Of a stretch of 64,000 nt of DNA, positions 15,301 through 23,434 are shown in pieces (within the stretch, counting starts at the first letter, position 1; each line of letters begins with the position of its first letter). The position numbers and the translations under genes are program-made. Below the pieces are notes generated by a model. That model did not search any database. It saw only the letters and a list, made by a program, of their open reading frames with translations, and was not told the DNA's origin. Source of the stretch: Kineosporia corallincola (GTDB taxonomy: Bacteria > Actinomycetota > Actinomycetes > Actinomycetales > Kineosporiaceae); assembly GCF_018499875.1 (NCBI RefSeq), contig NZ_JAHBAY010000005.1, forward strand, positions 372,001 through 436,000. The letters run 5' to 3'.

Positions 15301-18196
15301 GGAGGCCAACGAGTCGGTGCTGCGGATCACCGACATCACCGAGGTGGCCGACCTGGTGGCGGGCATGGCCGAGGGGGCGATGTCGACGGCCGAGGCCACG
15401 CACGCACTGGGCACCGGCACGTTACTGGTGCGCACCGACGACGGGCTGTTCGGGTTCATCCACGGCTCGGTGGTGGAGTGGCTGGTGGCCAACGAGATCG
15501 CCACCCGGCTGGGCCGGCACGAGTCGAGTCTGCTGTCGCAGCGCCCGCTCTCGCAGCTGACCATCGACTTCGTCTGTGACCTGGCCGACGTGCGGGCCTG
15601 CGAGGAGTGGGTGGAGCGCACGCTGCCCGACCCGGACGCCGACGACGTGGCGCGCGCCAACGCGGCCCGGCTCAGCACCCGGCTGCGCATCCCGGCACAC
15701 ACCGACCTGCGGGGCGCGTCGCTGCCGGGCGAGGACCTGTCCTACCGCGACCTGGCCGGGGTGGACCTGACCGGCGCCGACCTGACCGACGCCCGGCTGG
15801 TCGGGGCGAACCTGTCCGGGGCACGGCTGAGGAACGCCCGGCTGGTCGGCGCGCGGCTCGACGAGGCGGTGCTGACCGGCGCCGACCTGACCGCCACCGA
15901 CCTGCGCCGGGCCCGGATGATCCGCACCGACCTGCGCGAGGTCACCGTCACCGGCAGCCGCTGGTCACGGGTCAGCCTGATCGCGGCCACCCTCGACCCC
16001 GGGCTGACCGGGGCGCCGGAGCTGCGTGGGGCGGCGCTGGCGCCGGGTGCCACGGTGCAGGCCGAGCTGGCGCCGGCCGGGATCGGCGTGCCGTACGGCT
16101 TCCACATCCGGTTCGGCCGGCTGCCGCAGCCGCTCGCCTACACCGGTGACGACAGCACCCTGGCGGTGGGCTGCGACAACGGCAGCGTGCTGATCTGCGA
16201 CACGGTGTCCGGGCTGCCGATCCGCACGCTGCACGGGCACCGGGCGCGGGTGTACCTGGTGCTGGCCATCGGCCGTAACGGGCTGGTGACGGCGGGCGGC
16301 GACGGCGAGCTGCGGATGTGGGACAGCGCCACCGGGGCACAGCGCTGGTCGCGCGGCGACCACGCGGACTGGGTGTGGCCGGTGGTCGCCGGGCACGAGG
16401 GGCACCTGCTGGCCACGTCCGACAGCAGCGGTGCGGTGCAGGTGCTCAACGCCGCCGACGGAACGGTCCGGCACGTGCTGGGCGGGATGACGCCGCCGGT
16501 GTGGACGGCCGCGTTCACCCCCGACGACCGGCTGCTGGCCTGCGGCGCCTCGGACGGCACGGTGCGGTTGTGGCAGACCGGTGACGGGCGGCTGGCGCAG
16601 GTCCTGATCGGGCACGGCGGTTCGGTGTTCCGGGTCCAGTTCGACGCCACCGGCGAGTTTCTGGCCACCGCCGACGAGCTGGGCGTCATCCGGATCTGGG
16701 AGACCGCCACGGGCACCCTGCTGCGGCAGCTGACCGGGCACACCCGGTCGGTGTACACGATGGACTTCCATCCCGGCGGCGAGCTGCTGGCCACGGCCGA
16801 CACCGGAGGCACGGTGCGGCTGTGGCGGCTGTCCACCGGGCAGACCGCCGGGGTGGTGCAGGCGCACACGAGTTCGGTGTACCAGGTGCAGTTCTCACCG
16901 GACGGGCTGAACCTGGCCAGCCTCGACAGCAGCGGCTCGGTGCGGATGTGGGCGGTGCAGCCGGCTGCCGATCCGCCGGTCACGCCGCAGCACGAGCTGC
17001 GGGGGCACCGGGCCGCGGTCTGGCCGGGGGCCTTCCGCGGCGACGGCACGCAGTTCGCGACGGCCGGCAACGACGGCACGCTGCGCCTGTGGGACGTGGC
17101 CGACGGGCAGTGCCGGCACGTACTGCACGGGCACGGCCGGCGGATCACCTCGATCAGTTTCAGCGCCGACGGCTCCCGGCTGGCGGCCTGCGGCAACGAC
17201 GGTGTGGTGCGGTTGTGGAACCCGTCCACCGGGCAGCTCACGGGCAGCCGGTCGGGCAGCGGCGACACCCTGGTGTCGTGCGTGTTCAGCCCGGCCGGCG
17301 ACCTGCTCGCGGCGGCCAGCAACGACGGCGGCGTGCACCTGATCGGCACCGGTGACGGTGATGAAGTGCAGGCGCGCGAGCTCGACGCCGAGACCGACAA
17401 CATCTGGGCCGAGGCGTTCAGCCCGGACGGCCGGATCCTGGCCACCGCCAACGACGACGACACGGTCGGCCTGTGGTTCCACCGCACCGGCGCGCAGGGC
17501 CACACCCTGACCGGGCACCGCGGCCGGGTGCGCTCCATCGGCTTCGCCCCCGACGGCCAGACGCTGGTCACCGGCTGCGACGACCAGCGGCTGCGACGCT
17601 GGGGCGTCGAGTCCGGCCGGCTGCTGGACACGCTGGAGGGCCACGAGGACCGGGTGTACGCGGTGGCCCACAACGCCGACGGCAGCCTGCTCGCCAGCGC
17701 CAGCTGGGACAGCACGGTGCGGATCTGGGACACCCGCAGCGACGTCTGCCTGCACCGCCTGAGCGGGCACGTGGGCCGGCTGTGGAGCGCGGCCTTCCAT
17801 CCGGGGGCCGACCTGGTGGCGGCGGCCGGCGACGACGCCACGATCTCGCTGTGGGACGCCCGGAGCGGCACGCACCGGGGGTGGTTGCGGGGGCACGTCG
17901 GCCGGGTCTACACCGTCGGTTTCAACCACGACGGCTCGTTGCTGGCCAGCGGTGGTGACGACGGAACGGTGCGGCTGTGGGACCCGTCCGCCCCGCCGGA
18001 GTCGGCGCTGCGGATGACGCTGCTGGGCACCCCGGACGGCTGGGCCACGCTGGCCCCCGACGGCCGCTACAAGATGGAAGGCGGCATGGTGCAAGACTTC
18101 TGGTACTCGGTCGGGATGTGCCGCTTCGAGCCGGGCGAGCTCGACGACTACCTGACCCAGCTGGTGCGGCGGCTGCCGGTGGAGGCCCCGTTCTGA
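12380..18196 (+). CDS. TIR - pseudo-calcineurin phosphoesterase - NACHT/STAND ATPase - pentapeptide - WD40 protein
   Basis: 1938-residue multidomain protein from the leaderless GTG 12380 (an upstream in-frame GTG at 12299 is less likely). Domains in order: TIR, residues 12-150 (IDIFVSYSRADERW; candidate catalytic Glu85 in GRVEWQ); Pro/Ala linker; calcineurin-like phosphoesterase fold, about 222-500, keeping VVTGDLT but with its metal ligands replaced; NACHT-type ATPase with Walker A GDFGRGKT (719-726), Walker B VLLFDGFDEL (about 791-800) and SSRTQHF; winged-helix/helical region; pentapeptide repeats, about 1107-1197; about 15 WD40 repeats, 1248-1871, enough for two propellers; and a short C-terminal domain. 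In STAND proteins the repeats sense a ligand, the ATPase oligomerises, and TIR acts as NADase or signal generator. An immune or stress-triggered suicide role is inferred. The gene stands alone, with no coupled partner. Confidence 0.88.
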   Translation: MQWGANSSGGPAIDIFVSYSRADERWAIWIADTLESAGYRTMLQVWDFVPGTNFIEFIDRGISESRLVLAVLSPSYLQSRYGRVEWQAAWQAASEPGAKLVTVRVEECELHGLLSTITFVDLVAIEDPAHAAELLLQRMQEALDGRAKPVAEPGGSAFPAAPGLPSGAGTSALPPSQRIRPARGGAAPGARGEPAPDAGGAARRRAPGPAPYPVAARTTQPRGSVTVLHVAGTEFGAGLREDTGSRQGSDRHAQVLADVTQLVHSGAPRPDLVVVTGDLTGSGGRKEFEAALAFLTQLRLSLGLDRDRLVVVPGRKDVSRAACRAYFNECEADDLTPVPPYWPKWRHFSRVFHELYAGIDDVVFDSGQPWTLFPVPDLQVVVAGINTTMAVTHRPGDDHGSIGAPQASWFAEHLHQHEQQGWLRIGVMSDVPGPWPGALRDGASFTRLIAPRLNLLVHGPAPGPDGPHQLGAELTGVSVPEPGRIELISVTAEGLTRWSAPEGDEVPEPVRLLRGWHAAGATFDPGPELLPVPDDDGTDDEVRTAIDPLAQFLGQIEEVCRARYEGVRIRRVATDPPYLIVTRPQDGFARQSGVGALLGEPTDADVEAFLGVARGADPDLGLELVFSGPPPLPEIRERALRARVRLRSFTEFQGLLDLRAYVEGQTARLAGDRQYPPELYVPQRFRELDRPNQPVHDNLVGTLLRELGDDDGRFVLLLGDFGRGKTFAVREVAQRIPMELPHLIPILIELRALDKAHSIEGLVASHLADHGEQNIDLRAFDYMLRRGRIVLLFDGFDELVTRTTYERAADHLDTLLRAATGDAKIVLSSRTQHFQSRSQVLTALGDRVGLLSQRRLLSIEEFTPAQIRDYLVNHYHGDQEAADARLRLISGVQNLIDLAHNPRMLSFIADLAEERLLAVARVGRALSAAGLYREILSSWLAGEERRTRNVPGAPAGLGLDDLWRAVTRLALRLWEANESVLRITDITEVADLVAGMAEGAMSTAEATHALGTGTLLVRTDDGLFGFIHGSVVEWLVANEIATRLGRHESSLLSQRPLSQLTIDFVCDLADVRACEEWVERTLPDPDADDVARANAARLSTRLRIPAHTDLRGASLPGEDLSYRDLAGVDLTGADLTDARLVGANLSGARLRNARLVGARLDEAVLTGADLTATDLRRARMIRTDLREVTVTGSRWSRVSLIAATLDPGLTGAPELRGAALAPGATVQAELAPAGIGVPYGFHIRFGRLPQPLAYTGDDSTLAVGCDNGSVLICDTVSGLPIRTLHGHRARVYLVLAIGRNGLVTAGGDGELRMWDSATGAQRWSRGDHADWVWPVVAGHEGHLLATSDSSGAVQVLNAADGTVRHVLGGMTPPVWTAAFTPDDRLLACGASDGTVRLWQTGDGRLAQVLIGHGGSVFRVQFDATGEFLATADELGVIRIWETATGTLLRQLTGHTRSVYTMDFHPGGELLATADTGGTVRLWRLSTGQTAGVVQAHTSSVYQVQFSPDGLNLASLDSSGSVRMWAVQPAADPPVTPQHELRGHRAAVWPGAFRGDGTQFATAGNDGTLRLWDVADGQCRHVLHGHGRRITSISFSADGSRLAACGNDGVVRLWNPSTGQLTGSRSGSGDTLVSCVFSPAGDLLAAASNDGGVHLIGTGDGDEVQARELDAETDNIWAEAFSPDGRILATANDDDTVGLWFHRTGAQGHTLTGHRGRVRSIGFAPDGQTLVTGCDDQRLRRWGVESGRLLDTLEGHEDRVYAVAHNADGSLLASASWDSTVRIWDTRSDVCLHRLSGHVGRLWSAAFHPGADLVAAAGDDATISLWDARSGTHRGWLRGHVGRVYTVGFNHDGSLLASGGDDGTVRLWDPSAPPESALRMTLLGTPDGWATLAPDGRYKMEGGMVQDFWYSVGMCRFEPGELDDYLTQLVRRLPVEAPF

Positions 18197-18207
18197 GAAG
18201 CGCCCAG

Positions 18208-18225
18208 CCCGTCACCACTGACGGG
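18208..18225 (+). terminator. Short hairpin after the TIR gene
   Basis: A 7-bp stem (cccgtca / tgacggg) with a 4-nt loop begins 12 nt after the TIR gene stop codon. It is weak and has no U-tract. Position is the main support. The rest of 18197-18436 shows nothing coding. Confidence 0.35.
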
Positions 18226-18436
18226 GAAGCCGAAACGCCTGGCACCGCTTCGAACCGGGATGCCGATCATCCAGTCAGGGTGCAGCCCTGCACTGATGCA
18301 TTTGCCCGGTTGGCCAGAACTTTTCCCTCACAATGAGTTTCACCTAAGTAACCCTGACGGACACTTGACGTGATCTAGCTCGCAGGAACAGTCAGTCCGG
18401 GCATGCCGCCACGTCGCAACCGCTACGGTCCCTCAT

Positions 18437-19656
18437 ATGCTGAACGGAACTAGACGGAGATTCATTGCGACTGGAATAGCCTGCGCGGCTCTGGGTCTGG
18501 CGAATGTCCAGGTGGCGAGCGCGTCGAGCACAGCGGGGGCGTAGACACTGCGGCGACGCCAGAACGGGCCGAGGTACTCGCCGGACTGGAAGCCTATTCG
18601 GGCAAGCTGGAGAACGTGCTGGAGAAGCCGGGGACCTCCGGGGCGACGCCCGTTTCCTTCCGGGTGGCCGCCGAGGCACCGGACCTGAAAGTCGCTACCG
18701 CGCTGGGAAACCCGATCGCCGAAGCGATCGCGGCGGACGGTGACGATGTCACCGGAGTGACGGTCGACACCGACCTGGTGAAGACGCGGACCACCGAGTC
18801 CGGCAGTGTGGTCGCGACCGTGGAGATGTCGACCGAGGTCGAGGTGGCCGACGACGGCTCCGGGAGCGCTGGGACACAGTCGTGGTCGGACGCGCACGAG
18901 ATCACGCTGACCGACTCCGGAAACGGCCTCACCGTGACCAAGGACGTCGTGCAGGCGGTCGAGGAGGTCGACGACGGTTCCGACGAAGCCGCCGGCGAGG
19001 TCACCCAGCCGGCGTCCACGAAGACCGCCCGGGCCAGCTCCGGCAGCCAGACCGACGCTTCCGGTCAGCTGAGCCAGGCGGCGGTCGCTGCGGCGACCAA
19101 GGGGTACCCGACGCAGACGCGCATCAGCCCGGCCAAGTTCCGGTCGTACGCGCTGACCTGGACCGGTTCCCCGCACGACGGCGACGCCAAGAAGTACTTC
19201 AACTCGAAATACCCCTTCTACAACAACAACTGCGCCAACTTCGCCTCACAGGTCCTGGACAACGCCGGCTGGTACCTGACCGGCGGCAGTTCCCTCCAGG
19301 TCAAGAACTCGACGAAGTGGACCTATAACCTGGCCGGGGTAGCTCACGCGACCCGCACCTGGTCACGGGCCCGGGACCTGTACACGTTCGCCAACAACAC
19401 CGGAACCTACGGATACCTCAGCAACATCTGGAATGCCACGACCGGCGACCTGCTGTTCGCGGACTGGGACCCCGGCAACAAGGCCGACGGAGCCATCGAC
19501 CACGTCATGGTGGTGAGCGGGCGGACCACGACCGGAGTGCCGCGGATCTCCCAGAAATCCAGCAACCGCAACAACGTCACCCTGACCACCTCGATCCGGC
19601 TGGCCCAGCAGCAGGGCAAGACCAAGATCGTGTGGTACGGGCTCAAGCACAAGTGA
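18437..19656 (+). CDS. Secreted amidase-domain (Amidase_6 type) protein, with apparent frameshift after the signal peptide
   Basis: ATG 18437 (TACGGT -10 at 18424-18429, leaderless spacing) encodes a clear signal peptide (MLNGTRRRFIATGIACAALG, cleavage near ASA-SS). That frame stops at 18542-18544. The rest of the protein continues in another frame, readable from about 18535 (GVDTAATPERAEVLAGL) through a GTG at 18616 to 19656. Adding one G to the five-G run at 18535-18539 joins the two parts. The C-terminal 170 residues carry the amidase-6 pattern: YNNNCANFASQVLDNAGW with the catalytic Cys, and DHVMVVSG with the His, which suggests peptidoglycan or peptide amide cleavage outside the cell. The middle part is acidic and Thr/Ser-rich. 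Either the gene is a recent pseudogene, a phase-variable gene, or there is a sequencing error. Read from 18616 alone it would lack export. Confidence 0.75.
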
Positions 19657-19666
19657 GGGGACGACC

Positions 19667-20083
19667 GTGAACGGTGGTCTGATGGGGTCGATCCTCTTGG
19701 CCCTGGTAGTAATCGGTGCCCTTCTCGTCGCAGTGCTGGTGACTCAGGCATTCGGCCGGGGCGCGCGGTCGAGGACGCAGTCCGTGACAGTCGGCCTGGC
19801 GACGGCGGCCACCCTGGCCGGTCTCGGGCTTCTCCTGGTGGCACCTCTCGTGCCACTGCGGGCCAGCACCGGAGCTGAGTGCGGATTCTGGCCTGCCACT
19901 GATGCTTTCGGGCCAGGCTGCTCGGCCGCGGCGGTCGAGCAGGCGAGCAACGCGGTGGACCGGGAGTCGACCAGATCCTGCATCGACCGGTCCCGGATGC
20001 TGGCGGGAGGCGCGCTGATTCTCGTCGATGTCCCGGCCGCAGGTCTCACGATCGCCGGGATCCGCCGGCGACGGGCAGCCTGA
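19667..20083 (+). CDS. Small membrane protein of unknown function
   Basis: 138 residues from GTG 19667, with GAGGGG directly after the amidase stop codon (10 nt gap). Hydrophobic helices fall at about residues 7-27, 42-63 and 110-130. Between the second and third is a loop with three cysteines (ECGFW, GPGCS, SCIDRS), which would face outside if the N-terminus is inside. The C-terminus is basic (RRRRAA). No family is recognised. It is probably co-transcribed with the secreted amidase gene. Confidence 0.7.
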   Translation: MNGGLMGSILLALVVIGALLVAVLVTQAFGRGARSRTQSVTVGLATAATLAGLGLLLVAPLVPLRASTGAECGFWPATDAFGPGCSAAAVEQASNAVDRESTRSCIDRSRMLAGGALILVDVPAAGLTIAGIRRRRAA

Positions 20084-20230
20084 GTCCCGGCCCTCTCGAT
20101 CAGGAGCCGGGCAGACCCGGTCCCCGGTCCGGAGACCACGTACGCGCGAGCGGCCGGGGTGTCCAGGCACCGTGCGGTGCCGGACCAGGCACTCAGGGCC
20201 GCCGCACGGCAGACGACTACCCTGGAATCC

Positions 20231-21154
20231 GTGCGACCGACCGACGACCTCGACAGCTGGGTGGCCACGCTGGCCTCGGTCGATCTGCCGCCGATGCGCA
20301 GCCGGGCGGTCGCCGGCGACGGGTTCCGGGCCGGGGTCGTCACCGGGCAGCTCGGTGCGGTGCGCCTGGCCGAGTTCGTGGTTCCCGCCGGTGAGTGCTT
20401 CCGCGACGACTCCATGCTGCGGGAGTCCGACGGCCAGTTCTGCCAGCTCTACCTGCACACCCACGGCAGCACCCGGATGCGGCAGCGGGGACGCCGGGTC
20501 GAGGCCGGCGCCGGCGACCTGGTGCTGGTCGACCCCGGGCAGCCGCTCCACGTGGTCACCACCGCCGCGCGGTACCTGACCGTTATGGTGCCGCGGAGCA
20601 TGCTGGGCCTCGACGCGCGAGAACTGGCCGCGATGGCGGGGAAACGGATTCCGGGAGGCCAGGGGTCGGGGGCGCTGCTGTCCGCGCTCGCCGTCACCGC
20701 CGTGCGCTCGAGCAGCGGGTTCGGGCCGGAGGAGGCCGCCCGGTCCGGGATGGCGCTGGCCCAGCTGGTCACCGGTCTGCTGTCCACCCAGCTGCCGAGC
20801 CCCCGCCGGTCGCCGGACGAGGTAATGCGTGAGCGCATCCGCCTGTTCATCGACGCGCGGCTGTCCGACCCGGCGCTGACACCACTCCTGGTCGCCGGGG
20901 TCCACCACATCTCGCTGCGGCGCCTGCACCAGCTGTTCTCGAAGGAGCCGTTCACGGTCGCGGCCCTGATCCGGCACCGCCGTCTGGAAGGGTGCCGGAG
21001 AGATCTTGAGGACGACGTCCACCGGCACGTGAGCATCGCGGCGCTGGCCCGGCGCTGGGGGTTCGGCGACCCGGCGCACTTCAGTCGCCTGTTCAAGTCG
21101 ACCTACGGCTTGTCACCGCTCGATCACCGCAGGAGCAGCGGCCTTCCACGCTGA
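20231..21154 (+). CDS. AraC-family transcriptional regulator
   Basis: 307 residues. GTG 20231 is chosen because TACCCT (20218-20223) lies 7 nt before it, a leaderless pattern; the frame is open upstream without regulator-like sequence. The N-terminal cupin-like sensor has an HTHGSTRMRQRGRRVEAGAG stretch around residue 75, followed by DLVLVDPGQPLHV. The C-terminal AraC HTH domain covers about residues 205-305 (ISLRRLHQLFSKEPFTVA, then a second HTH with ALARRWGFGDPAHFSRLFK and the YGLSPLDHRR tail). The likely target is the SnoaL-like gene immediately downstream on the same strand, but this is inference from position only. Confidence 0.9.
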   Translation: MRPTDDLDSWVATLASVDLPPMRSRAVAGDGFRAGVVTGQLGAVRLAEFVVPAGECFRDDSMLRESDGQFCQLYLHTHGSTRMRQRGRRVEAGAGDLVLVDPGQPLHVVTTAARYLTVMVPRSMLGLDARELAAMAGKRIPGGQGSGALLSALAVTAVRSSSGFGPEEAARSGMALAQLVTGLLSTQLPSPRRSPDEVMRERIRLFIDARLSDPALTPLLVAGVHHISLRRLHQLFSKEPFTVAALIRHRRLEGCRRDLEDDVHRHVSIAALARRWGFGDPAHFSRLFKSTYGLSPLDHRRSSGLPR

Positions 21155-21291
21155 CGCGCGGACGTCCTGGCGCGCGCTGACATCCAAGCGGGACTGCGCG
21201 GATGGTCATGGCCGCGACGTGGGCCGGCCGCACACCATGGTCGGCGCGGCGCCGCACCGGCGCGCCGCGGACCGGCAGAAGGAGAACAGCC

Positions 21292-21726
21292 ATGGACCAG
21301 GCACCCGCGGTGATCGCAGACGTGGTGCGGCGCATGTACGAGGCGTGGAGCACCGGTGACGCCGCCGTGTTCGCCGCCGACTTCGCCCCCGACGTGCAGC
21401 TGGTGGAGGTGGACGGCTCGGTGGTGAAGGGCACCGACGCCTTCGTCCCGGCCCAGCAGGCGCTGTTCGACACGGTGCTGAAGGGCTCACGCATGGTGCG
21501 GGCCGAAGTGGTGTCCGCCGACCTGGTCGGCCCGGGCGTGGGAGTGGTGCATGCCCAGGCGACGCCGTTGATGGCGGGCGAGGAGCAGTCGCCGGCCGGC
21601 CGCCGGGTCATGCACCTGCTGGTGCTGGCCGAGAGGGACGGCCGGTGGCAGATCGTCTCCGTGATGGGGGCCCGGGTGCTGAGCTACGAGACCATCGCCC
21701 GGCTCGACGCCCTCGGGACCTCCTGA
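21292..21726 (+). CDS. SnoaL-like / NTF2-superfamily protein
   Basis: 144 residues from ATG 21292, with AAGGAG at 21279-21284. The alpha-plus-beta cone pattern of SgcJ/SnoaL/DUF4440 proteins is visible: VRRMYEAWSTGDAAVFAADF, VQLVEVDGSVVKGTDAF, then MHLLVLAERDGRWQIVSVMG. Members range from polyketide cyclases and isomerases to catalytically silent ligand-binding proteins, so no reaction is assigned. It follows an AraC regulator and precedes the sulfatase gene by 166 nt. Confidence 0.8.
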   Translation: MDQAPAVIADVVRRMYEAWSTGDAAVFAADFAPDVQLVEVDGSVVKGTDAFVPAQQALFDTVLKGSRMVRAEVVSADLVGPGVGVVHAQATPLMAGEEQSPAGRRVMHLLVLAERDGRWQIVSVMGARVLSYETIARLDALGTS

Positions 21727-21892
21727 GGAAGGCCGCCCCTGCGGGAGACATCGCCCACAGCGGGTGAACAGTTGGCGAACAGCGCCCTCACGGTCGACTA
21801 TTATCAGGCGTTTCGTCCGGCCGGTCGTGGGTCTCGTTGATCCGTCCGGCTTTTCAGGTGGGCGAACCAGAGCTCACACGAGGAGAACGACT

Positions 21893-23434
21893 GTGGTGTC
21901 CGCCCGCACGGCACCGGCCAGAACGCTGCTGGCCACGGCCCTGACCATGCTCCTGGCTCTCACCGTGGCCGCGTGCAGCGGCTCCGCGCAGGCCGGTGAG
22001 CTCAGCGACACGGCCACCACCGCCACCGCCACGGCCACCGGCTCGGCCACCGAGGCCACGCAGGACACCTCCCGCCCGAACATCGTGTTCGTGCTCACCG
22101 ACGACCTGTCGATGAACCTGCTGCCCTACCTGCCCACCGTGCAGCGCATGCAGGACGAGGGCACGGCGTTCGCGCAGAACTTCACCACCGACTCGCTGTG
22201 CTGCCCCTCGCGCGCGTCCATCTTCACCGGCCGCTACCCGCACAGCACCGGGATCTACCGCAACTCCGGCCCGCAGGGCGGCTTCAAGACGTTCATGAAG
22301 AAGGGCCTGGACAGCGACACCTTCGGCACCGATCTCCAGGCCGCCGGCTACAAGACGGCGATGATGGGCAAGCTGCTCAACCAGTACGAGCCCGACGGGC
22401 AGACCCCGGCGGGCTGGGACGAGTGGGCGCTGGCCGGGATGGCGTACAAGCAGTACGACTACACGCTGAACCAGAACGGCACCACGGTGAAGTACGGCAG
22501 CGACCCGGAAGATTACATGACCGACGTGATCGGCGCCCGGGGGCGGGATTTCGTGGCCCGCAAGGCCGCCGCGAACGAGCCGTTCATGCTGGAGGTGGCC
22601 ACCTTCACCCCGCACAAGCCGTACCCGGTGGCGCCGCGGCACCAGGGCCTGTTCAAGAACCTCAAGGCCCCGCGCACCGCCGCCTACGACACGATGCCGA
22701 GCCCCGCCCCGGCCTGGATGGCGAAGCATCAGCTCACCCGGGCCGAGATCAAGCGCATGGACCGGGACTTCCGCAAGCGGGTGCAGGGCGTGCAGGCCGT
22801 GGACGACCTGGTGCGCGGGCTGTGGGAGCAGATCCGGGCCAGCGGCATCGAAGACAACACCTACCTGGTGTTCAGCTCCGACAACGGTTACCACATGGGC
22901 GAGTACGCGCTGCTGTCGGGCAAGATGACGGCCTACGACACCGACGTGCACGTGCCGCTGGTGGTGGTCGGCCCGGACGTCGCGAAGCACCGCACGGTCA
23001 ACGCGCTGACCTCGAACATCGACCTGCGCGCCACGTTCGGCGAGATCGCCGGGCAGCCGACCCCGGAGATCTCGGACGGGCAGAGCCTGGCCGCGCTGTG
23101 GAGCACGACGAAGAAGTCCTCCCCGGTGACGGACCGCGACCTGGTGCTGATCGAGCACCGCGGGCCCGACCTGATCGTCGGCGGCGACCCGGACTACGAG
23201 GGCTTCCGCAGCGCCAATCCACCGGGCTACGACGCGTTGCGCTCCAGAGACTTTCTGTACATCGAGTACCTGCACGGCGAGACCGAGTACTACGACCTGC
23301 GCACCGACCCCGACGAGCTGCACAACATCGCCGGCACCCTGAGCAAGAAGCGGCTGGCCGGGCTCAGCGCCAAGCTGCACGAGGTGGCCACCTGCACCGG
23401 TCACGTGCAGTGCGCGAAAGCCCAGCAGCTGTAG
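21893..23434 (+). CDS. Lipoprotein sulfatase (formylglycine-dependent, arylsulfatase superfamily)
   Basis: 513 residues. GTG 21893 is chosen because AGGAG is at 21881-21885 and the protein then begins with a lipoprotein signal (MVSARTAPARTLLATALTML, lipobox VAAC). A Thr/Ala linker is followed by the sulfatase domain: IVFVLTDD (metal ligands), the C-x-P-S-R formylglycine site in LCCPSRASIFTGRYPHSTG (about residue 105), and SSDNGYHMGEY with further metal ligands. The FGly site means a formylglycine-generating enzyme must act on it. It should hydrolyse sulfate esters at the outer membrane face; the substrate could be a sulfated glycan. The gene ends exactly where the convergent P450 gene ends, with no spacer. 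Confidence 0.93.
   Translation: MVSARTAPARTLLATALTMLLALTVAACSGSAQAGELSDTATTATATATGSATEATQDTSRPNIVFVLTDDLSMNLLPYLPTVQRMQDEGTAFAQNFTTDSLCCPSRASIFTGRYPHSTGIYRNSGPQGGFKTFMKKGLDSDTFGTDLQAAGYKTAMMGKLLNQYEPDGQTPAGWDEWALAGMAYKQYDYTLNQNGTTVKYGSDPEDYMTDVIGARGRDFVARKAAANEPFMLEVATFTPHKPYPVAPRHQGLFKNLKAPRTAAYDTMPSPAPAWMAKHQLTRAEIKRMDRDFRKRVQGVQAVDDLVRGLWEQIRASGIEDNTYLVFSSDNGYHMGEYALLSGKMTAYDTDVHVPLVVVGPDVAKHRTVNALTSNIDLRATFGEIAGQPTPEISDGQSLAALWSTTKKSSPVTDRDLVLIEHRGPDLIVGGDPDYEGFRSANPPGYDALRSRDFLYIEYLHGETEYYDLRTDPDELHNIAGTLSKKRLAGLSAKLHEVATCTGHVQCAKAQQL

Noticed and set aside
12155-15403. A 1082-codon open frame on the minus strand, antisense to the TIR-NACHT gene
   Set aside because: Its translation is His/Arg/Gly/Gln-rich without any domain. 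The plus-strand frame carries TIR, NACHT and WD40 motifs. It is an effect of third-position G+C bias.
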